A stretch of DNA of 64,000 bases from Candidatus Mediterraneibacter guildfordensis (GTDB lineage Bacteria; Bacillota; Clostridia; Lachnospirales; Lachnospiraceae): positions 1 to 64,000 of the forward strand of contig DXIS01000029.1 in the NCBI GenBank assembly GCA_019112735.1. The letters are read 5' to 3'. A program made the position numbers and the translations under genes. The notes beneath the pieces were generated by a model. The model was given only the letters and a program-made list of their open reading frames with translations. It was not told the DNA's origin and made no database searches. The stretch's first letter is position 1. The number at the start of each line of letters is the position of its first letter. Below are positions 34,854 to 43,570 of this stretch, one piece after another.

Positions 34854-34871
34854 GGACGGAGGAGATACAGG

Positions 34872-35684
34872 ATGATGGTAAAAGATTTTTTCAGACAGAC
34901 GCCGCGGGCGGCCGCAGCGTTTTCAGGAGGGACGGATTCGGCGCTCCTCTTATATCTTGCAAAACAGAACGGATGTGACGTGCACGCCTATTATGTGAGG
35001 ACCGTCTTCCAGCCGGAGTTTGAGCTGGAAGATGCGCGCAGGCTGGCAGGAGAACTGAATATCCCCATGACGGTGGTGGAGCTGGATATCCTGGCAGTGC
35101 CGGAGGCTGCGGCCAACGGGCCGGACCGGTGCTATCACTGCAAGCGGGCGATCTTCACGACGCTTCAGGAAGCGGCCGCGGAAGACGGGTACACGGTCCT
35201 TCTGGACGGGACTAATGCATCCGATGATGCGGGCGACCGGCCGGGCATGCGGGCACTCCGGGAACTTGGGGTGCGCTCGCCGCTGCGGGAATGCGGGATC
35301 ACGAAAGCGGAAGTGCGCCGGCTTTCCCGGGAGGCCGGGCTGTTCACATGGGAGAAACCGGCGTACGCCTGTCTCGCCACCCGGATCCCGACCGGGACGG
35401 CGATCCGGGCGGACCGGCTTCGGAGTGTGGAGCAGGCGGAAACGCAGATGAGTGAGATGGGATTCCGGGATTTCCGTGTCCGGATGTACAGGGACGCGGC
35501 GCGGATCCAGGTCCGGGCGGAGCAGCTTGCCCTGGCTCTTGAAAAGCGGAAAGAGATCACAGAACGGCTGGGCGGCCTCTTTGACGGTGTATTGCTGGAT
35601 CTGAATGTGCGGACCGAAAGTCCGGACATGGAACGGCACACAGAGAATGATCAGGAACAGGAGGAAACGGATCATGAACAATAA
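34872..35684 (+). CDS. larE: LarE, ATP-dependent sulfur transferase for nickel-pincer nucleotide synthesis
   Basis: A 270-residue PP-loop enzyme. The P-loop FSGGTDSA (17-24) binds ATP to adenylate the dicarboxylated nicotinic-acid nucleotide made by LarB, and LarE then inserts sulfur. Cysteines Cys87 and Cys90 (RCYHCK) and Cys167 (YACLATRIP) are present. The third corresponds to the sulfur-donating position, and three cysteines would fit the [4Fe-4S]-dependent rather than sacrificial type, which is inference. The tail is acidic and glutamine-rich. It opens the lar-nickel operon, follows GGAGGAGATACAGG, and overlaps larB by 11 nt. A preceding ATG one codon earlier is equivalent. Confidence 0.93.
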   Translation: MMVKDFFRQTPRAAAAFSGGTDSALLLYLAKQNGCDVHAYYVRTVFQPEFELEDARRLAGELNIPMTVVELDILAVPEAAANGPDRCYHCKRAIFTTLQEAAAEDGYTVLLDGTNASDDAGDRPGMRALRELGVRSPLRECGITKAEVRRLSREAGLFTWEKPAYACLATRIPTGTAIRADRLRSVEQAETQMSEMGFRDFRVRMYRDAARIQVRAEQLALALEKRKEITERLGGLFDGVLLDLNVRTESPDMERHTENDQEQEETDHEQ

Positions 35685-36438
35685 ACAGGAGATACTGGAG
35701 CTTCTCCGGAGCGTGGCGGACGGGTTGACTTCCCCGGAGCAGGCTCTTCTGTATCTGAAGGAAGAACCTTTTGAGGATTTGGAGTATGCCAAGATCGACC
35801 ATCACCGGGGCATCCGGCAGGGCGCTTCCGAGGTGGTCTACGGCGCCGGCAAGACGCCGGAGCAGATCCGGGGGATCGTGGAAGCGATGGGGGCGAAAGG
35901 ATGCAGGAACATCCTAGTGACCCGCATTGACCAGGATACGGCGGATATCCTGTGTGCCGCTGTCCCGGCCGAGTATCATCCGCTGCCCCGGCTGGCCGTC
36001 GCATTTCCGGAACCGCAGGAGGGCCGGGGAAGCATCGTGGTGGCCACCGGCGGGACCAGCGACATCCCGGTGGCGGAGGAGGCGGTGCTGACGGCGGAAG
36101 CCATGGGAAACCGGGTCACCCGGCTCTATGATGTGGGAGTGGCGGGACTTCACCGCCTGCTGTCCAACCTGGATCCGCTCATGAGCGCACGCTGCGTCGT
36201 GGCCGTGGCGGGGATGGAAGGGGCCCTGGCCTCGGTGATCGGCGGCCTGGTGGACTGCCCGGTGATCGCGGTGCCCACCAGTGTGGGGTACGGAGCGAAC
36301 TTCGGCGGGCTGTCGGCGCTTTTGTCCATGCTCAACTCCTGCGCGTCCGGGTGCAGCGTGGTGAATATTGACAACGGATTTGGCGCCGGCTATCTGGCGG
36401 GAATGATCAATCAGATGGAAGGAATAAAGGAGAACTGA
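35674..36438 (+). CDS. larB: LarB, pyridinium-3,5-biscarboxylic acid mononucleotide synthase
   Basis: A 254-residue protein that carboxylates and hydrolyses nicotinic acid adenine dinucleotide in the first step of nickel-pincer cofactor synthesis. The C-terminal PurE-like domain is clear (VATGGTSDIPVAEEAV, YDVGVAGLHRLLS, AGMEGALASVIGGL, VPTSVGYGANFGG), preceded by the LarB N-domain (HHRGIRQGASEVVYGAGKT). The start at 35674 follows CAGGAGGAA and overlaps the end of larE by 11 nt, indicating coupling. larC follows after 4 nt. Confidence 0.95.
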   Translation: MNNKQEILELLRSVADGLTSPEQALLYLKEEPFEDLEYAKIDHHRGIRQGASEVVYGAGKTPEQIRGIVEAMGAKGCRNILVTRIDQDTADILCAAVPAEYHPLPRLAVAFPEPQEGRGSIVVATGGTSDIPVAEEAVLTAEAMGNRVTRLYDVGVAGLHRLLSNLDPLMSARCVVAVAGMEGALASVIGGLVDCPVIAVPTSVGYGANFGGLSALLSMLNSCASGCSVVNIDNGFGAGYLAGMINQMEGIKEN

Positions 36439-36442
36439 CAGA

Positions 36443-37729
36443 ATGAAGATCTTATATATTGAATGTAATATGGGCGCGGCCGGCGACATGCTGATGGCGG
36501 CGCTGTACGAACTGCTGAGCAATGAACAGAAACGGCAGTTTGTGGAAAAGATGAACGGTCTGGGTCTTCCGGGGGTAAAAGTGACGCCCTGCCGGAAGAC
36601 GACCTGCGGGATCGCGGGCACACATATGGAAGTGACCGTGCACGGAGAGGAAGAGCGGGAGCCGGACGCAGCGCACGGGCATCCGCAGGACTTCCTGCAT
36701 GACCATGAATGCGGACATCAGCATGGACATGAACATGAGCACGGGCATCATCATGCTTCCCCCGGGCGTATCGCGGCGTTGATCGACGGGCTCCCGCTGC
36801 CGGAGCGCGTGCGGGAACATGCGCGCCGGGTCTATGACCTGATCGCGGAAGCGGAGGCGAAGGCCCACGGGTGTCCGGCGGGCGACGTGCATTTCCACGA
36901 AGTGGGCGCCCTGGATGCGGTGGCGGATGTGGCCGGAGTCTGTTATGCCCTGGAGATGCTCCGTCCGGACCGGATCCTGGCGTCGCCGGTCCATGTGGGG
37001 AGCGGCACGGTCCACTGCGCCCATGGCGTGATGCCGGTCCCTGCGCCGGCCACGGCGAATCTCCTGGCGGATGTCCCCATGTACGGCGGACAGGTCAGGG
37101 GAGAACTGTGTACGCCCACCGGGGCGGCTCTGCTCGTACGTTTTGCGCAGCATTTCGGGGATATGCCGGTGATGCGGGGAACATCCGTCGGCATCGGGGT
37201 CGGAACGAAAGAATTTGACCGGGCAAACTGCGTCCGCGTCTTTCTGGGAGAGACAGAAGAAGGCGCCGATGGCAGCATTGCGGAGTTAGTGTGCAATATC
37301 GACGACATGACGCCGGAAGCGCTCGCGTACGCGCAGAAAAGGCTCATTGATCTGGGGGCGCTGGATGCGTATACCAAGGCCGGGACCATGAAGAAAGGAA
37401 GGCCGGGCTGGGAACTCACCGTACTCTGCCATGCAGACCGGATCGATCGGACCGCGGAAGACATCCTGCGGGAGACGACCACCAACGGCGTGCGGGTCCG
37501 CCTCTGCCGGAAATATTTCCTGAGACCCGGCAGTGAAACAGTGGAGACCCTGTACGGCGCGGTCCGGGTAAAGACGGCTGAAAGGTCCGGCATCATACAC
37601 GTGAAGCCGGAATATGAAGACGCGGCTGCGGCGGCGGAGAAGGCGGGCGTTCCATACCGGGAAGTCTGCGAAGAAACGATGCGGGCGTACCATGCCGGAA
37701 AGAGAAAGGGGCAGGCGGATAATGAGTAG
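36443..37729 (+). CDS. larC: LarC, nickel-pincer nucleotide nickel insertase (single frame)
   Basis: A 428-residue cyclometallase that inserts nickel into the pincer nucleotide. The N-terminus (YIECNMGAAGDMLMAAL), the HFHEVGALDAVADV motif and the C-terminal half (CNIDDMTPEALAYA) match LarC. In Lactiplantibacillus plantarum larC is expressed through a programmed frameshift between C1 and C2. Here both halves are in one open frame. A histidine-rich stretch (about residues 79-106, rich in HxH) probably binds or stores nickel. It overlaps the nickel-binding lipoprotein gene by 8 nt, tying cofactor assembly to nickel uptake. Confidence 0.95.
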   Translation: MKILYIECNMGAAGDMLMAALYELLSNEQKRQFVEKMNGLGLPGVKVTPCRKTTCGIAGTHMEVTVHGEEEREPDAAHGHPQDFLHDHECGHQHGHEHEHGHHHASPGRIAALIDGLPLPERVREHARRVYDLIAEAEAKAHGCPAGDVHFHEVGALDAVADVAGVCYALEMLRPDRILASPVHVGSGTVHCAHGVMPVPAPATANLLADVPMYGGQVRGELCTPTGAALLVRFAQHFGDMPVMRGTSVGIGVGTKEFDRANCVRVFLGETEEGADGSIAELVCNIDDMTPEALAYAQKRLIDLGALDAYTKAGTMKKGRPGWELTVLCHADRIDRTAEDILRETTTNGVRVRLCRKYFLRPGSETVETLYGAVRVKTAERSGIIHVKPEYEDAAAAAEKAGVPYREVCEETMRAYHAGKRKGQADNE

Positions 37730-39368
37730 GAAATATACCGCGGTGCTCCTGTCAGCGGCACTGGCGTTATCCGCGGCATTTGCGGCATCCGGCTGCGGGC
37801 GCGGCTCTGAAGGAACAGGTGCGGCTGCCCGGACATCCGCGCAGGCGGCGGAGCAGAGGGCCCGGTCGGGGGAAGTGGTGGTGGCCATGGATCCGAATTC
37901 CGAACCGGCGGCCGGTTTCGATCCGGCGTACGGCTGGGGCGCAGGCGAACATGTCCATGAGCCGCTGATCCAGAGCACCCTGACGGTGACGAACCCGGAT
38001 CTTACCATCGGGTATGATCTGGCGACGGATTATTCAGTCAGTGAAGACGGCCTGACCTGGACGGTTACGATCCGGGATGACGTATCCTTTACGGATGGTG
38101 AACCGCTTACCGCGGAGGATGTGGCCTTTACATATAATACAGTGAAAGCGTCCAGTTCGGTCAGTGATTTTACCATGTTGGACTATGCGGAAGCGGCGGA
38201 CGACAGGACGGTTGTGTTCCATATGAACCGGCCGTTCTCCATCTGGCCCTATACCATGGCCGTGACCGGGATCGTGCCGGAGCATGCTTATGACAGCGCG
38301 ACATACGGCGCATCGCCCATTGGTTCGGGCAGATATATCCTGAAGCAGTGGGACCGGGGGCAGCAGGTGATCCTGGAGGCGAATCCGGATTACTACGGCG
38401 GGGAGCCGCTGATGAAGAAAGTGACGATCCTCTTTATGGAGGAAGATGCGGCGTTTCTTGCGGCGCAGGCTGGCCAGGTGGATCTGGCCTATACGTCCGC
38501 CACTTACTCGGACCAGCAGATTGAAGGATATTCGCTGGCGTCCTATGCCACGGTGGACAACCGGGGATTCAATCTCCCGGCTGTGCCGGAGCAGACCGAC
38601 GCACAGGGGCGGACTGTGGGAAATGACCTCACGGCGGACGTGCGGGTGCGCCGGGCGATCAATATGGGCATTGACCGGCAGGAAATGATCGACCATGTGC
38701 TGAACGGATACGGGAGTCCGGCATACAGCGTGTGCGACCAGATGCCATGGTACAGCGAAGCGTCCGAGGTGGAACATGACCCGGAGGGCGCGGCGGCGCT
38801 TCTTGATGAGGCGGGCTGGAAGACCGGGGACGACGGCGTCCGGGAAAAGGACGGCGTGAAGGCGGAACTGAACCTGCTCTATTCGGCCGGAGACTCCGTC
38901 CGCCAGGCGCTGGCCGCGGATTTTGCGGACCAGCTCGGGGATCTGGGCATCTCTTGCACGCTGGAAGGCATGGGCTGGGATACGGCTTACGACCGGGCGC
39001 TCTCGGATCCGCTGATCTGGGGCTGGGGCGCCCATACGCCGATGGAGCTTTACAACATTTACCATACGGCCGCCGGATCGGATTGGGCGCTGTATTCGCC
39101 CTATGCCAGCGACGCCGTGGACCGCTATATGGATCAGGCGCTGGCGCAGAATGATCTGGAAACGTCTTATCAGCTGTGGCGGCAGGCCCAGTGGGACGGG
39201 ACGGAAGGCGTGACCTGGGAGGGCGACATCCCCTGGGTGTGGCTTGTGAATATCGACCATCTCTACTGGGTGAGGGACGGGCTTCAGGTGGCGGAGCAGA
39301 AGATCCATCCCCACGGGCACGGGTGGTCGGTGGTCAACAATGTAGATCAATGGACCTGGAAAGGATGA
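37722..39368 (+). CDS. nickel-type ABC transporter substrate-binding lipoprotein (family 5)
   Basis: A 548-residue family 5 solute-binding protein (NikA/Opp type). The signal peptide ends in the lipobox AASGC, followed by an Ala/Ser linker and the mature start VVVAMDPNSEPAAGFDPAYGWG. The core motifs (TWTVTIRDDVSFTDGEPLTAEDVAFT, GSGRYILKQWDRGQ, DVRVRRAINMGIDR) identify the family. Position right behind larC and start overlap with it point to nickel or nickel-chelate binding rather than peptides. Several exposed histidines near the end (HPHGHGW) could help bind metal. The start at 37722 was chosen because the signal peptide begins there. Confidence 0.87.
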   Translation: MSRKYTAVLLSAALALSAAFAASGCGRGSEGTGAAARTSAQAAEQRARSGEVVVAMDPNSEPAAGFDPAYGWGAGEHVHEPLIQSTLTVTNPDLTIGYDLATDYSVSEDGLTWTVTIRDDVSFTDGEPLTAEDVAFTYNTVKASSSVSDFTMLDYAEAADDRTVVFHMNRPFSIWPYTMAVTGIVPEHAYDSATYGASPIGSGRYILKQWDRGQQVILEANPDYYGGEPLMKKVTILFMEEDAAFLAAQAGQVDLAYTSATYSDQQIEGYSLASYATVDNRGFNLPAVPEQTDAQGRTVGNDLTADVRVRRAINMGIDRQEMIDHVLNGYGSPAYSVCDQMPWYSEASEVEHDPEGAAALLDEAGWKTGDDGVREKDGVKAELNLLYSAGDSVRQALAADFADQLGDLGISCTLEGMGWDTAYDRALSDPLIWGWGAHTPMELYNIYHTAAGSDWALYSPYASDAVDRYMDQALAQNDLETSYQLWRQAQWDGTEGVTWEGDIPWVWLVNIDHLYWVRDGLQVAEQKIHPHGHGWSVVNNVDQWTWKG

Positions 39369-39374
39369 TGGGAC

Positions 39375-40367
39375 TTGAAGCACCGGCTATGGTTTACCGG
39401 TAAAAAATTAATACGCATGGCACTGCTCCTCCTGGGGGTGAGCATTGTGACCTTCCTGCTGATGAGCGCGTCGCCCCTGGACCCGCTGCAGACCAATGTG
39501 GGGCAGGCGGCGCTGGGGTCCATGAGCCCGGAGCAGATCGCGAAGCTGGAGGCCTACTGGGGCGTGGACACGCCGCCCCTTTCCCGGTATATTGGGTGGC
39601 TTCTGGACGCGCTCCGGGGGGATCTGGGCGTTTCGCTGCTCTACCGGCAGCCGGTGCTCACCGTGATCGGGGAACGGCTGGCAGGATCGGTCCTGGTCCT
39701 TCTGGCTGCCTGGGTGATCTCCGGGGTGCTGGGGCTGACGCTCGGGATCCTTGCAGGCGCCTTCCGGGGACGCTGGCCGGACCGGGTGATCCGGGGCTAC
39801 TGCCTGCTGATCTCCGGCACGCCGGCGTTCTGGCTGGCAATCCTGCTCCTGCTGATTTTCTCCGTGTGGCTCGGGTGGCTTCCGGTGGGCCTGTCGGTGC
39901 CGGCCGGGATGGAAGCGGCGGCAGTTACGTTCACGGACCGGCTGTGGCATGCCGTACTGCCGGCGCTGACGTTGAGCATTACCGGCGTGGCGAATATCGC
40001 CCTCCATACACGGGAGAAGATGATCGGGGTGATGAGTTCGGATTATGTCCTCTTCGCGCGGGCGCGGGGGGAGTCTGAGCGGTCCATCGTCCTCCGGCAC
40101 GGCCTCCGGAATGTGCTGCTCCCGGCCATCACCCTGCAGTTTGCCTCGGTCAGCGAGATCATCGGCGGGTCTGTGCTGGTGGAGCAGGTGTTCTCCTACC
40201 CGGGACTTGGACAGGCGGCGGTGACGGCGGGGCTTGGAAGTGACCTGCCGCTGCTGCTCGGCATCACGGTGGTGACGGCGGTGATCGTCTTTATCGGCAA
40301 TCTGATCGCGGACCTGCTCTACGGAGCGGCGGACCCGCGGATCCGGAAGGGGGCGGCGCGGCGATGA
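39375..40367 (+). CDS. nickel-type ABC transporter permease, NikB-like
   Basis: A 330-residue permease with about six membrane segments of the DppB/NikB type (KKLIRMALLLLGVSIVTFLLMSASPLDP at the start). The EAA loop is YVLFARARGESERSIVLRHGLRNVLLP. A TTG start at 39375 is read because AAAGGATGATGGG precedes it and the two nearby ATGs are out of frame. It ends by overlapping the next permease by 4 nt (ATGA). It should pair with that protein as the nickel channel. Confidence 0.88.
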   Translation: MKHRLWFTGKKLIRMALLLLGVSIVTFLLMSASPLDPLQTNVGQAALGSMSPEQIAKLEAYWGVDTPPLSRYIGWLLDALRGDLGVSLLYRQPVLTVIGERLAGSVLVLLAAWVISGVLGLTLGILAGAFRGRWPDRVIRGYCLLISGTPAFWLAILLLLIFSVWLGWLPVGLSVPAGMEAAAVTFTDRLWHAVLPALTLSITGVANIALHTREKMIGVMSSDYVLFARARGESERSIVLRHGLRNVLLPAITLQFASVSEIIGGSVLVEQVFSYPGLGQAAVTAGLGSDLPLLLGITVVTAVIVFIGNLIADLLYGAADPRIRKGAARR

Positions 40368-41221
40368 ATGAAGAATGGAATATCGGAACGCGGGAGGCGG
40401 AGCCGGGAAACCGGCGGTGGCGCATGGGAATCTTCCTCGTGTGCGCCGGCCTGGTCCTGCTGGCGGTGATGGTGTCCGGGATCCTGCTGGACGGAGCCGC
40501 GGCGGAGACGGATTTCTCCCGGAAAAATCTGGCGCCGGTCACCGGGCACCTCTTCGGGACGGACTGGATGGGACGCGACATGCTGGCACGTACACTGGCC
40601 GGCCTGTCTCTGAGCATCCGCATCGGCATCCTGACTGCGGCGGTCAGCGCGGCGGTCGCGCTGGTGCTGGGCACGGTTTCGGCTGTGGGCGGACGGAAGG
40701 CGGACGCCGTGATCTCCTGGTGCATCGACCTGGTGATGGGGATCCCCCATATCCTGCTCGTTATGCTGATCTCGCTGACCTTCGGGAAAGGCGTGGCCGG
40801 GGTGACGGCAGGAGTGGCGTTAAGCCACTGGGCGTCCCTGGCCCGGGTGATCCGGGGCGAGATCCTGCAGCTTCGCCAGGCACCCTACATCCTGACGGCG
40901 CAGAAGCTGGGCGTGTCCCGGATGCGGATCGCCGCGCGGCACATGTTCCCCCATGTTTTCCCCCAGTTTCTGACCGGCCTGATCCTGTTGTTCCCCCATG
41001 CGATCCTGCATGAATCCGGGGTGACATTTCTGGGATTCGGGCTGGCGCCGGAACAGCCGGCCATCGGGGTGATCCTGTCGGAAAGCATGCAGTACCTGAC
41101 CACGGGGAAATGGTGGCTGGCGCTCTTTCCGGGATTATCCCTTGTCCTTGTGGTGGTGCTGTTCGCCATGGCGGGCGAGCGGGTGAGGAAGCTGACGGAT
41201 CCCGCCAGCTTCCATGAATAG
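40364..41221 (+). CDS. nickel-type ABC transporter permease, NikC-like
   Basis: A 285-residue DppC/NikC-type permease. It has the signature FGTDWMGRDMLARTLAGLSLSIRIG and an EAA loop PYILTAQKLGVSRMRIAARHMFPHVFPQ, with about five or six membrane segments. It starts inside the ATGA overlap with the NikB-like gene and is followed 8 nt later by the first ATPase gene. The unusual His-containing loop is as in other NikC proteins. Confidence 0.88.
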   Translation: MNEEWNIGTREAEPGNRRWRMGIFLVCAGLVLLAVMVSGILLDGAAAETDFSRKNLAPVTGHLFGTDWMGRDMLARTLAGLSLSIRIGILTAAVSAAVALVLGTVSAVGGRKADAVISWCIDLVMGIPHILLVMLISLTFGKGVAGVTAGVALSHWASLARVIRGEILQLRQAPYILTAQKLGVSRMRIAARHMFPHVFPQFLTGLILLFPHAILHESGVTFLGFGLAPEQPAIGVILSESMQYLTTGKWWLALFPGLSLVLVVVLFAMAGERVRKLTDPASFHE

Positions 41222-41229
41222 GAGGTACT

Positions 41230-42030
41230 ATGGAACCAATCCTGAAGATCGAGCATCTGTCGGTCTCATTTACACAATATGACCGGGGCGCCCGCAGACG
41301 GCAGCTCCATGTGGTGAAAGATCTGTCCCTTGCGGTTATGCCCGGGCAGATTGCGGCGGTCGTCGGGGCCAGCGGCTCCGGGAAAAGTCTGCTGGCCCAC
41401 AGCATTCTGGGAATCTTGCCCTACAACAGCCGGGCGGAGGGGACCATTCTCTATGACGGGGAGCCGCTGACGCAGGAGCGGGCGAAGGCGCTGAGAGGTC
41501 GAGAGATCTTTCTGATCCCCCAGGGCGTTACGTATCTGGATCCGCTCATGAAAGTGGGCCCGCAGCTTCGGAAGGGCAGAAAAGACGCCGGGACAAAGGA
41601 ACGGTGCCGGGCGGCGCTTCTGCGTTACGGGCTTGGCCCGGAGACGGAAGAACTGTATCCCTTTGAACTGTCGGGCGGGATGGCCCGCCGGGTGCTGATC
41701 GCCTCCGCCATGACGGAGAAGCCCCGGCTGATCATCGCAGATGAACCGACGCCGGGCCTGGATGCGCGGTCGGCGAAGCGGATCCTGGGGCATTTCCGGG
41801 AGCTGGCGGACGAGGGGGCGGGCATCCTCTTCATCACCCATGACCTGGAACTGGCGCTTACTGTAGCCGATGATGTGACTGTTTTTTATGAAGGGGAGAC
41901 GATCGAGCAGGCGAAGGCTTCGGACTTTGAAAAGGTGGAGAATCTGCGGCATCCCTACACCCGGGCGCTGTGGCACGCCATGCCGGAGCACGGGTTCCGT
42001 GTGATGCCGGATCCGGAAGATGGGACGTAG
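41230..42030 (+). CDS. nickel-type ABC transporter ATP-binding protein, NikD-like
   Basis: A 266-residue ABC ATPase with Walker A GASGSGKS, Q-loop IPQGVTYLDP, signature LSGGMARR, Walker B LIIADEPTPGLD and the switch HD motif ITHDLEL. The C-terminal HPYTRALWHAMPEHGF is typical of Opp/Dpp/Nik ATPases. It powers nickel uptake with the shorter ATPase encoded next. Ribosome site GGAGGT 8 nt downstream of the permease stop. Confidence 0.9.
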   Translation: MEPILKIEHLSVSFTQYDRGARRRQLHVVKDLSLAVMPGQIAAVVGASGSGKSLLAHSILGILPYNSRAEGTILYDGEPLTQERAKALRGREIFLIPQGVTYLDPLMKVGPQLRKGRKDAGTKERCRAALLRYGLGPETEELYPFELSGGMARRVLIASAMTEKPRLIIADEPTPGLDARSAKRILGHFRELADEGAGILFITHDLELALTVADDVTVFYEGETIEQAKASDFEKVENLRHPYTRALWHAMPEHGFRVMPDPEDGT

Positions 42031-42068
42031 GTGCAGTGTGATAATAAAAATGAAAGCGGGACGGACGT

Positions 42069-42671
42069 ATGATGCTTGAGGCAAAAGATCTTACTTTTTA
42101 TTACCGGAACCGGAAACACGCGCCGGTGATCGATCATTTTGATCTAACTGTCGCGCCCGGCGAGCGGGTCGGCCTGACCGGACCGAGCGGCCGGGGGAAG
42201 ACCACCCTCTGCCGCCTGCTGGCAGGCTATGAGAAACCAAAAAGCGGCAGCGTGCTGCTGGACGGAAAGGCGGTCAGCGGATATAAAGGCGTCTGTCCGG
42301 TACAGATGATCTGGCAGCATCCGGAGGCGGCGGTGGATCCCCTTCTGCGCCTTGGCGATACACTGAAGGAAGCAGGAGAGCCGGATAAACGGATCCTGGA
42401 GGAACTGCGGATCCGGCCGGAATGGATGGAACGCTTCCCGTCGGAACTCTCCGGCGGGGAACTGCAGCGGTTCTGCCTGGCAAGGGCGCTCCGAGCGGAG
42501 ACCGCATTTCTCCTGTGTGATGAGATCACGGCCATGCTGGACCTGGTGAGCCAGGCGCAGATCTGGGAATTCCTCATAAGAGAGAGCGGGAAAAGAGGGA
42601 TGGGCATGCTGGTCGTAAGCCACAGCGGGGCGCTTCTGGAAAAAGTATGCACAAGAGTGGTCAGATTGTAA
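42069..42671 (+). CDS. nickel-type ABC transporter ATP-binding protein, NikE-like (short)
   Basis: A 200-residue ABC ATPase, shorter than usual NikE proteins (about 260) because it lacks the C-terminal oligopeptide-type extension. The catalytic set is complete: Walker A GPSGRGKTT, Q-loop MIWQHPEAAVDP, signature LSGGELQR and Walker B FLLCDEITAMLD, with a final switch histidine in VVSHSG. Last gene of the lar-nickel operon. The ribosomal rpsF promoter begins within 10 nt after it. Confidence 0.88.
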   Translation: MMLEAKDLTFYYRNRKHAPVIDHFDLTVAPGERVGLTGPSGRGKTTLCRLLAGYEKPKSGSVLLDGKAVSGYKGVCPVQMIWQHPEAAVDPLLRLGDTLKEAGEPDKRILEELRIRPEWMERFPSELSGGELQRFCLARALRAETAFLLCDEITAMLDLVSQAQIWEFLIRESGKRGMGMLVVSHSGALLEKVCTRVVRL

Positions 42672-42679
42672 AAAAGGAC

Positions 42680-42708
42680 TTGAAACATCCGGATACTTGT
42701 GGTATCAT
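42680..42708 (+). promoter_or_regulatory. promoter of the rpsF-ssb-rpsR operon
   Basis: TTGAAA (42680-42685), 17 nt, TATCAT (42703-42708): a strong housekeeping promoter about 100 nt ahead of rpsF. Confidence 0.75.
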
Positions 42709-42710
42709 GT

Positions 42711-42800
42711 TTAACCGTGACATACTGTCGGTTAATATCCGGCAAGTTTCATAATTCCTTGCTCCCGCGTGAGGACGGGGGCCAGAGACCATAAGGAGGT
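42711..42800 (+). ncRNA. rpsF leader, possible S6:S18-binding RNA
   Basis: The untranslated leader folds into TGTCGG (42726-42731) with CCGGCA (42739-42744), and GCTCCCG (42761-42767) with CGGGGGC (42776-42782), just ahead of the ribosome site AGGAGGT. In many bacteria the rpsF leader binds the S6:S18 complex for feedback control through a CCG-containing bulge. The position fits and CCG elements are present, but I could not align it to the published consensus. Confidence 0.4.
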
Positions 42801-42808
42801 GCAGGACC

Positions 42809-43096
42809 ATGAATAAGTATGAATTAGCTGTTGTTGTGAGCGCAAAACTCGAAGACGAAGCAAGAGCTGACGTGATCGAGAAAGTAAAAGCTCTTATCAC
42901 ACGTTTCGGCGGCAACGTAACAGACGTTGACGAGTGGGGCAAGAGAAGATTCGCTTACGAGATCCAGAAGATGACAGAAGGATATTACTACTTCGTACAC
43001 TTCGAGGCTGAGACAACTGTTCCGGGCGAAGTGGAACAGCGTATCCGCATTATGGACAACGTGCTCAGATATTTATGCGTAAAACAGGAAGCATAA
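42809..43096 (+). CDS. rpsF: 30S ribosomal protein S6
   Basis: A 95-residue ribosomal protein of the small-subunit platform, where it pairs with S18. The start MNKYELAVVV, GGNVTDVDEWGKRRFAYEI and the end IMDNVLRYLCVK are S6 signatures. It is preceded by AAGGAGGT and heads the rpsF-ssb-rpsR operon, the standard order in Firmicutes. Confidence 0.97.
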   Translation: MNKYELAVVVSAKLEDEARADVIEKVKALITRFGGNVTDVDEWGKRRFAYEIQKMTEGYYYFVHFEAETTVPGEVEQRIRIMDNVLRYLCVKQEA

Positions 43097-43112
43097 GCGG
43101 AAAGAGGTATAT

Positions 43113-43556
43113 ATGAATAAAGTAGTATTAGTAGGACGGTTAACAAGAGATCCGGAAGTCAGATATTCACAGGGTGACAATGCGACGGCGGTTGCAAGAT
43201 ATACGGTCGCTGTAGACCGCAGATTCAAGAGAGACGGGGAGCCAACCGCGGACTTTATTCCGTGCGTGGTGTTCGGCCGTTCCGCTGAATTCGCAGAGAA
43301 ATATTTCCGTCAGGGCATGCGCGTTTCCATCTCCGGTCGCATTCAGACCGGAAGCTACACGAACAAGGACGGTGTGAAAGTATACACAACGGAAGTGATC
43401 GTGGAAGACCAGGAATTCGCAGAGAGCAGAGCTGAGAGCGAGGCAAACAGATCCTCCTACCAGCAGGCTGCACCGGCGCCGGCACCGAGCGCACCGGCAG
43501 GCGACGGATTCATGAATATCCCGGATGGCATTGATGAGGAGTTACCGTTTAGTTAG
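43113..43556 (+). CDS. ssb: single-stranded DNA-binding protein
   Basis: A 147-residue SSB. The OB fold spans 1-105 ([54 protein letters not shown]), followed by a Pro/Ala-rich linker and the acidic tip ending DEELPFS rather than the canonical DDIPF. It coats single strands in replication and repair and recruits partners through the tip. It lies between rpsF and rpsR in one operon. Confidence 0.97.
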   Translation: MNKVVLVGRLTRDPEVRYSQGDNATAVARYTVAVDRRFKRDGEPTADFIPCVVFGRSAEFAEKYFRQGMRVSISGRIQTGSYTNKDGVKVYTTEVIVEDQEFAESRAESEANRSSYQQAAPAPAPSAPAGDGFMNIPDGIDEELPFS

Positions 43557-43570
43557 AAAGGAGATCCATC

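Noticed and set aside
34778-34978. 66-codon plus-strand frame overlapping the larE start
   Set aside because: Overlaps larE in another frame, lacks a ribosome site and runs through the leader terminator.
38034-39383. Open frame of 449 codons on the minus strand
   Set aside because: Fully antisense to the nickel-binding lipoprotein gene, whose signal peptide and family motifs are clear. The antisense product has no recognisable domain and is a result of GC-rich codon bias.
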